A stretch of 44,162 bases of DNA from positions 73,002-117,163 of the forward strand of contig NZ_KV823238.1 of the NCBI RefSeq assembly GCF_001815905.1, read 5' to 3'. The first letter of the stretch is position 1, and every line of letters begins with the position of its first letter. Origin of the DNA: Brevibacterium sp. HMSC07C04 (lineage in GTDB: Bacteria > Actinomycetota > Actinomycetes > Actinomycetales > Brevibacteriaceae). Below are positions 41,802 to 44,162 of the stretch, one piece after another. The position numbers and the translations under genes are program-made. The notes under the pieces are model-generated. The model was not told the DNA's origin. It made no database searches and worked only from the letters and a program-made list of their open reading frames with translations.

Positions 41802-42472
41802 TGACCGCCGAGAACCCAGACGGCCGCGACACCGACGACCAGGGCTTCTCGTTCAAGGACAACCGTCGGATTGATCCCGAAACCGGTCAGGCCCGCCCCG
41901 CGGGTCAGGCCGACGGCGGGGCCGATACCCCGCAGTCTGAACAGCAGCCGGAGGGCCAGCCGGACGCGGAGCAGCCGGCGGCTGACGCTTCGGATCTCGG
42001 TGTCGAGATTCCCGACGACGCTTCGGGCATCGAAGACGCCGAACCGCAGCCGGAATCGGACGAAGCCAAGCGCTACCTTGACGATCTGCAGCGGCTCAAC
42101 GCCGAATACGCGGCCTACCGTCGCCGTTCGGAACGCGATCAGCAGGCTGCTCGCACAGCCGGTCTGCAGGACGCGGTCGAAGCGCTCATGCCCGTGCTTG
42201 ACGAAGTGAAGCTGGCCCGCGAAGCCGGTGATGTCACCGGTCCCTATGAAAAGCACGTCGACAGGCTCCTTGAAGCCCTCGGCAAGCTTGAAGTCGTGCA
42301 GTACGGCGAAGCCGGTGAGATCTTCGACCCGAACATCCACGACGCTCTCATGCAGCAGCCCTCGGCTGATGTAGAAGAGCCCACGGTGTTCATGGTCATG
42401 CAGCCGGGCTACAAGATCGGCGATCGCGTCATTCGGGCAGCTCGGGTGGGGGTTCACCTCCCTGAAGCCTGA
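41801..42472 (+). CDS. grpE: Nucleotide exchange factor GrpE
   Basis: 223 residues. A long acidic, Gln/Asp/Pro-rich disordered N-terminus (1-85) precedes the GrpE coiled coil (RYLDDLQRLNAEYAAYRRRSERD) and the beta domain (DPNIHDALMQQPS, VFMVMQPGYKIGDRVIRAARVGV). It releases ADP from DnaK. Coupled to dnaK by TAATG overlap. The gap to dnaJ is 138 nt and holds a strong stem-loop. Confidence 0.97.
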   Translation: MTAENPDGRDTDDQGFSFKDNRRIDPETGQARPAGQADGGADTPQSEQQPEGQPDAEQPAADASDLGVEIPDDASGIEDAEPQPESDEAKRYLDDLQRLNAEYAAYRRRSERDQQAARTAGLQDAVEALMPVLDEVKLAREAGDVTGPYEKHVDRLLEALGKLEVVQYGEAGEIFDPNIHDALMQQPSADVEEPTVFMVMQPGYKIGDRVIRAARVGVHLPEA

Positions 42473-42487
42473 CACACTCACCAAATG

Positions 42488-42558
42488 CCGAGGCGGAGCT
42501 TCCGACCACCTGGCGGGGCACCTGGGTGCCGTGCTGGGGGAGCGGGGCTCCGCCTCGG
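42488..42558 (+). other. Stem-loop between grpE and dnaJ
   Basis: CCGAGGCGGAGC (42488-42499) pairs perfectly with GCTCCGCCTCGG (42547-42558). Inside the 47-nt loop is a second hairpin GGCAC-CTGG-GTGCC (42517-42530). No U-tract follows. It may set the ratio of grpE to dnaJ mRNA by processing or partial termination. Confidence 0.65.
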
Positions 42559-42610
42559 CGGCTAGAAGAACACAACAACAGATCAGTTCGGCATTGAAAG
42601 GAGGGGCCGG

Positions 42611-43627
42611 ATGAACTCGGGACCGCAGAATGAGTGGTTCGAGAAGGACTACTACAAAACGCTCGGAGTCTCCAAGGACGCCTCCGATGCTGAAATCAAA
42701 AAGGCCTACCGCAAACTGGCCCGCAAGTACCACCCGGATGCCAATCCCGGCAACGCGGAAGCAGAAGAGAAGTTCAAGGAGATCTCGGCTGCGAACTCGG
42801 TGATCGGCGATCCTGAAACTCGCAAACAGTACGACCAGGTGCGCGCCATGGGCGGCGGCGCCAGGTTCCAGGCGGGCGCCGGCGGCGCCGGTGCTGGCGG
42901 CTTTGAGGACATCTTCTCGGGCCTGTTCAACACCGGCGGCACCGGAGCTCGGACTCGTGTCGGCGGGTACCCCGGCGGAGGGCCGGACTTGTCCGACCTG
43001 TTCGGCGGCGGCTTCGGCGGCGGTGGTGGTTTCGGCGGTGCTGGCGGCTTCGGCGGCTACCAGCAGGGTCCGCAGAAGGGCGGGGACATCCGCTCGAAAG
43101 CACGCCTGAGCTTTACCGAGGCGATTGAAGGCGCCACTGTGAAGCTCAACATGCCCGGCGGAAAGCCGCTGACCGTCCGCACTCCCGCGGGCGTGAAAGA
43201 TGGGCAGGAAGTCCGCGTGCGCGGTAAGGGCAAGCCCAGCCCCAACGGGGGCCAGCCCGGTGACGTGATTCTCACGGTCGAAGTCGCACCGCACAGTGTT
43301 TTCACACGCGATGGCAACAACCTGCGTATGACGCTGCCGGTCACGTTCCCGGAAGCGGCACTTGGAACACAGGTTTCCGTGCCGACTCTGGGCGGGCAGC
43401 CGGTCACCATGAAGATTCCAGCCGGAACGCCGTCTGGGCGCACACTGCGCCTGCGCGGCCGCGGCATCGATGCGAAGTCCGGCAAGGGCGACCTGCTGGT
43501 GACCGTCGAAGTGACGGTCCCGCGCAATCTCAGTGCCGAAGCGAAAAAGGCGGTTGAAGACTTTGCTGCCGCCACCGCTGGGGAAGATCCTCGTGAAGGC
43601 CTGCAGCGGAGGGCGGGTGAAGCCTGA
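42611..43627 (+). CDS. dnaJ: DnaJ-type co-chaperone without zinc finger
   Basis: 338 residues. The J domain (12-77) has [31 protein letters not shown] with the HPD motif. A long Gly/Phe region (85-155) follows, then two beta-barrel domains as in CbpA. The four CxxCxGxG zinc repeats of type A DnaJ are absent, so it is type B. It stimulates DnaK ATPase. AAAGGAGG ends 6 nt before the ATG. Overlaps hspR (TGATG). Confidence 0.96.
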   Translation: MNSGPQNEWFEKDYYKTLGVSKDASDAEIKKAYRKLARKYHPDANPGNAEAEEKFKEISAANSVIGDPETRKQYDQVRAMGGGARFQAGAGGAGAGGFEDIFSGLFNTGGTGARTRVGGYPGGGPDLSDLFGGGFGGGGGFGGAGGFGGYQQGPQKGGDIRSKARLSFTEAIEGATVKLNMPGGKPLTVRTPAGVKDGQEVRVRGKGKPSPNGGQPGDVILTVEVAPHSVFTRDGNNLRMTLPVTFPEAALGTQVSVPTLGGQPVTMKIPAGTPSGRTLRLRGRGIDAKSGKGDLLVTVEVTVPRNLSAEAKKAVEDFAAATAGEDPREGLQRRAGEA

Positions 43628-44082
43628 TGATTCCCGCAGACCGTCCTGTCTACATGATTTCTGTGGCGGCCGAATTGGCGGGCATGCACCCGCAGACGCT
43701 GCGGCAGTATGACCGACTGGGGCTGGTGACGCCTCAGCGGTCAGCTGGGCGCGGTCGACGCTACTCGGCTGACGACATCGAAAAGCTGCAGCTGGTGCAG
43801 CGACTGAGTCAGGATGACGGCATCAACCTCGAAGGCATTAAGCGGATTCTGCGGATGCGCGAAGAAATCGAGGCCATGCGCCGCGAACAGGAAGCTATGC
43901 GTGCCGAAATGGAGGCTATGCGCCGTCGTTTGGAAACTGCCGGCAGAATCTTTGCCGCAGCTTCGTCTGGCGATGTTGTGTCTCTGTTTGAGGACGGTCA
44001 GGGTGTTGGCCGCCGGGCACGCCCGGCCAGGCGCATTGCCGGTGTGCTCATGCCGGGAGCATCCGCTCGCCGCACACGCTAG
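43627..44082 (+). CDS. hspR: Heat-shock repressor HspR (MerR family)
   Basis: 151 residues. The MerR-type winged helix covers about 8-75 (YMISVAAELAGMHPQTLRQYDRLGLVTPQRSAGRGRRYS). A coiled coil of repeated EAMRREQ/EAMRAEM units (84-106) follows, then a basic tail. Represses its own operon at HAIR sites, with DnaK as co-repressor in known actinobacteria. Coupled to dnaJ by TGATG overlap. Confidence 0.96.
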   Translation: MIPADRPVYMISVAAELAGMHPQTLRQYDRLGLVTPQRSAGRGRRYSADDIEKLQLVQRLSQDDGINLEGIKRILRMREEIEAMRREQEAMRAEMEAMRRRLETAGRIFAAASSGDVVSLFEDGQGVGRRARPARRIAGVLMPGASARRTR

Positions 44083-44138
44083 TGCTGTGTTCCTCCGGCA
44101 CGCCAGCGCTGAGAACGGCCGGGTTTGGAAACAGTGAA

Positions 44139-44162
44139 GGGGCGGCCCGTGTGGGCCGCCCC
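44139..44162 (+). terminator. Terminator of the dnaK operon, cut by the window end
   Basis: GGGGCGGCCC (44139-44148), loop GTGT, GGGCCGCCCC (44153-44162), a perfect 10-bp stem 56 nt after the hspR stop. The downstream T-run, if any, lies beyond the window. Confidence 0.8.

Overview
This window is chromosomal DNA from a high-GC Gram-positive bacterium (Actinomycetota). The evidence is consistently GC-rich codons, an HspR-regulated dnaK-grpE-dnaJ-hspR operon with HAIR-type operators, a class II UvrA, a fragment of the actinobacterial nucleoid protein Lsr2, heterodimeric lycopene cyclase subunits with a CrtEb-type elongase (a C50 carotenoid set), and several genes whose -10 box lies only 6-7 nt from the start codon (leaderless transcripts). 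I do not assign a genus; a Micrococcales-type organism is plausible.

Layout, left to right. Positions 1-377 hold an unexplained GTTAGC/GCTAAC repeat cluster and no supported gene. An MFS transporter and phosphoglucomutase (pgm) follow on the minus strand. A minus-strand operon tetR - DUF421 membrane protein - acetyl/succinyl-CoA transferase - rhodanese (6812 to 3635) ends in a strong intrinsic terminator. It is divergent from a ThDP-dependent enzyme and a short-chain dehydrogenase (6924-9387), and a perfect AACGATCGTT palindrome lies between the two units. Next come uvrA2, a kinase-less sensor-like membrane protein, and a plus-strand operon of histidine kinase, NarL-type regulator and DUF4097 protein, then an amino-acid permease. 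After that, idi (isopentenyl diphosphate isomerase) overlaps a DUF402 protein.

Positions 19048-20480 look like an accessory insertion. REP-like palindromic repeats, including a 34-nt perfect direct repeat 1.28 kb apart, bracket an orphan Xre/MbcA-type antitoxin-like gene and a truncated lsr2. To the right, on the minus strand, lie an L-asparaginase, a tightly overlapping carotenoid operon (amidase-crtB-crtI-crtYe-crtYf-crtEb) and the riboflavin operon ribD-ribE-ribBA-ribH. The riboflavin operon is headed by a clear FMN riboswitch and a hairpin that covers the ribD Shine-Dalgarno sequence. idi and the crt genes together support carotenoid synthesis, but a GGPP synthase (crtE) is not in the window.

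Divergent from the riboflavin operon is a small unit at 31191-32511: a leaderless MarR regulator, a DUF3800 protein (RNase H-like fold family) and, starting on its stop codon, a 93-nt structured element with 19-nt perfectly complementary ends. Those ends contain TTAGCACTC/GAGTGCTAA, the arms of the CIRCE heat-shock operator, but with an abnormally long spacer. This is my best candidate for an undescribed system. The window then holds mgtE, a RecQ helicase fused to a phosphoribosyltransferase-like domain, a DedA-like protein, a medium-chain oxidoreductase, a carboxylesterase, and the dnaK-grpE-dnaJ-hspR stress operon with two HAIR-like operators upstream.
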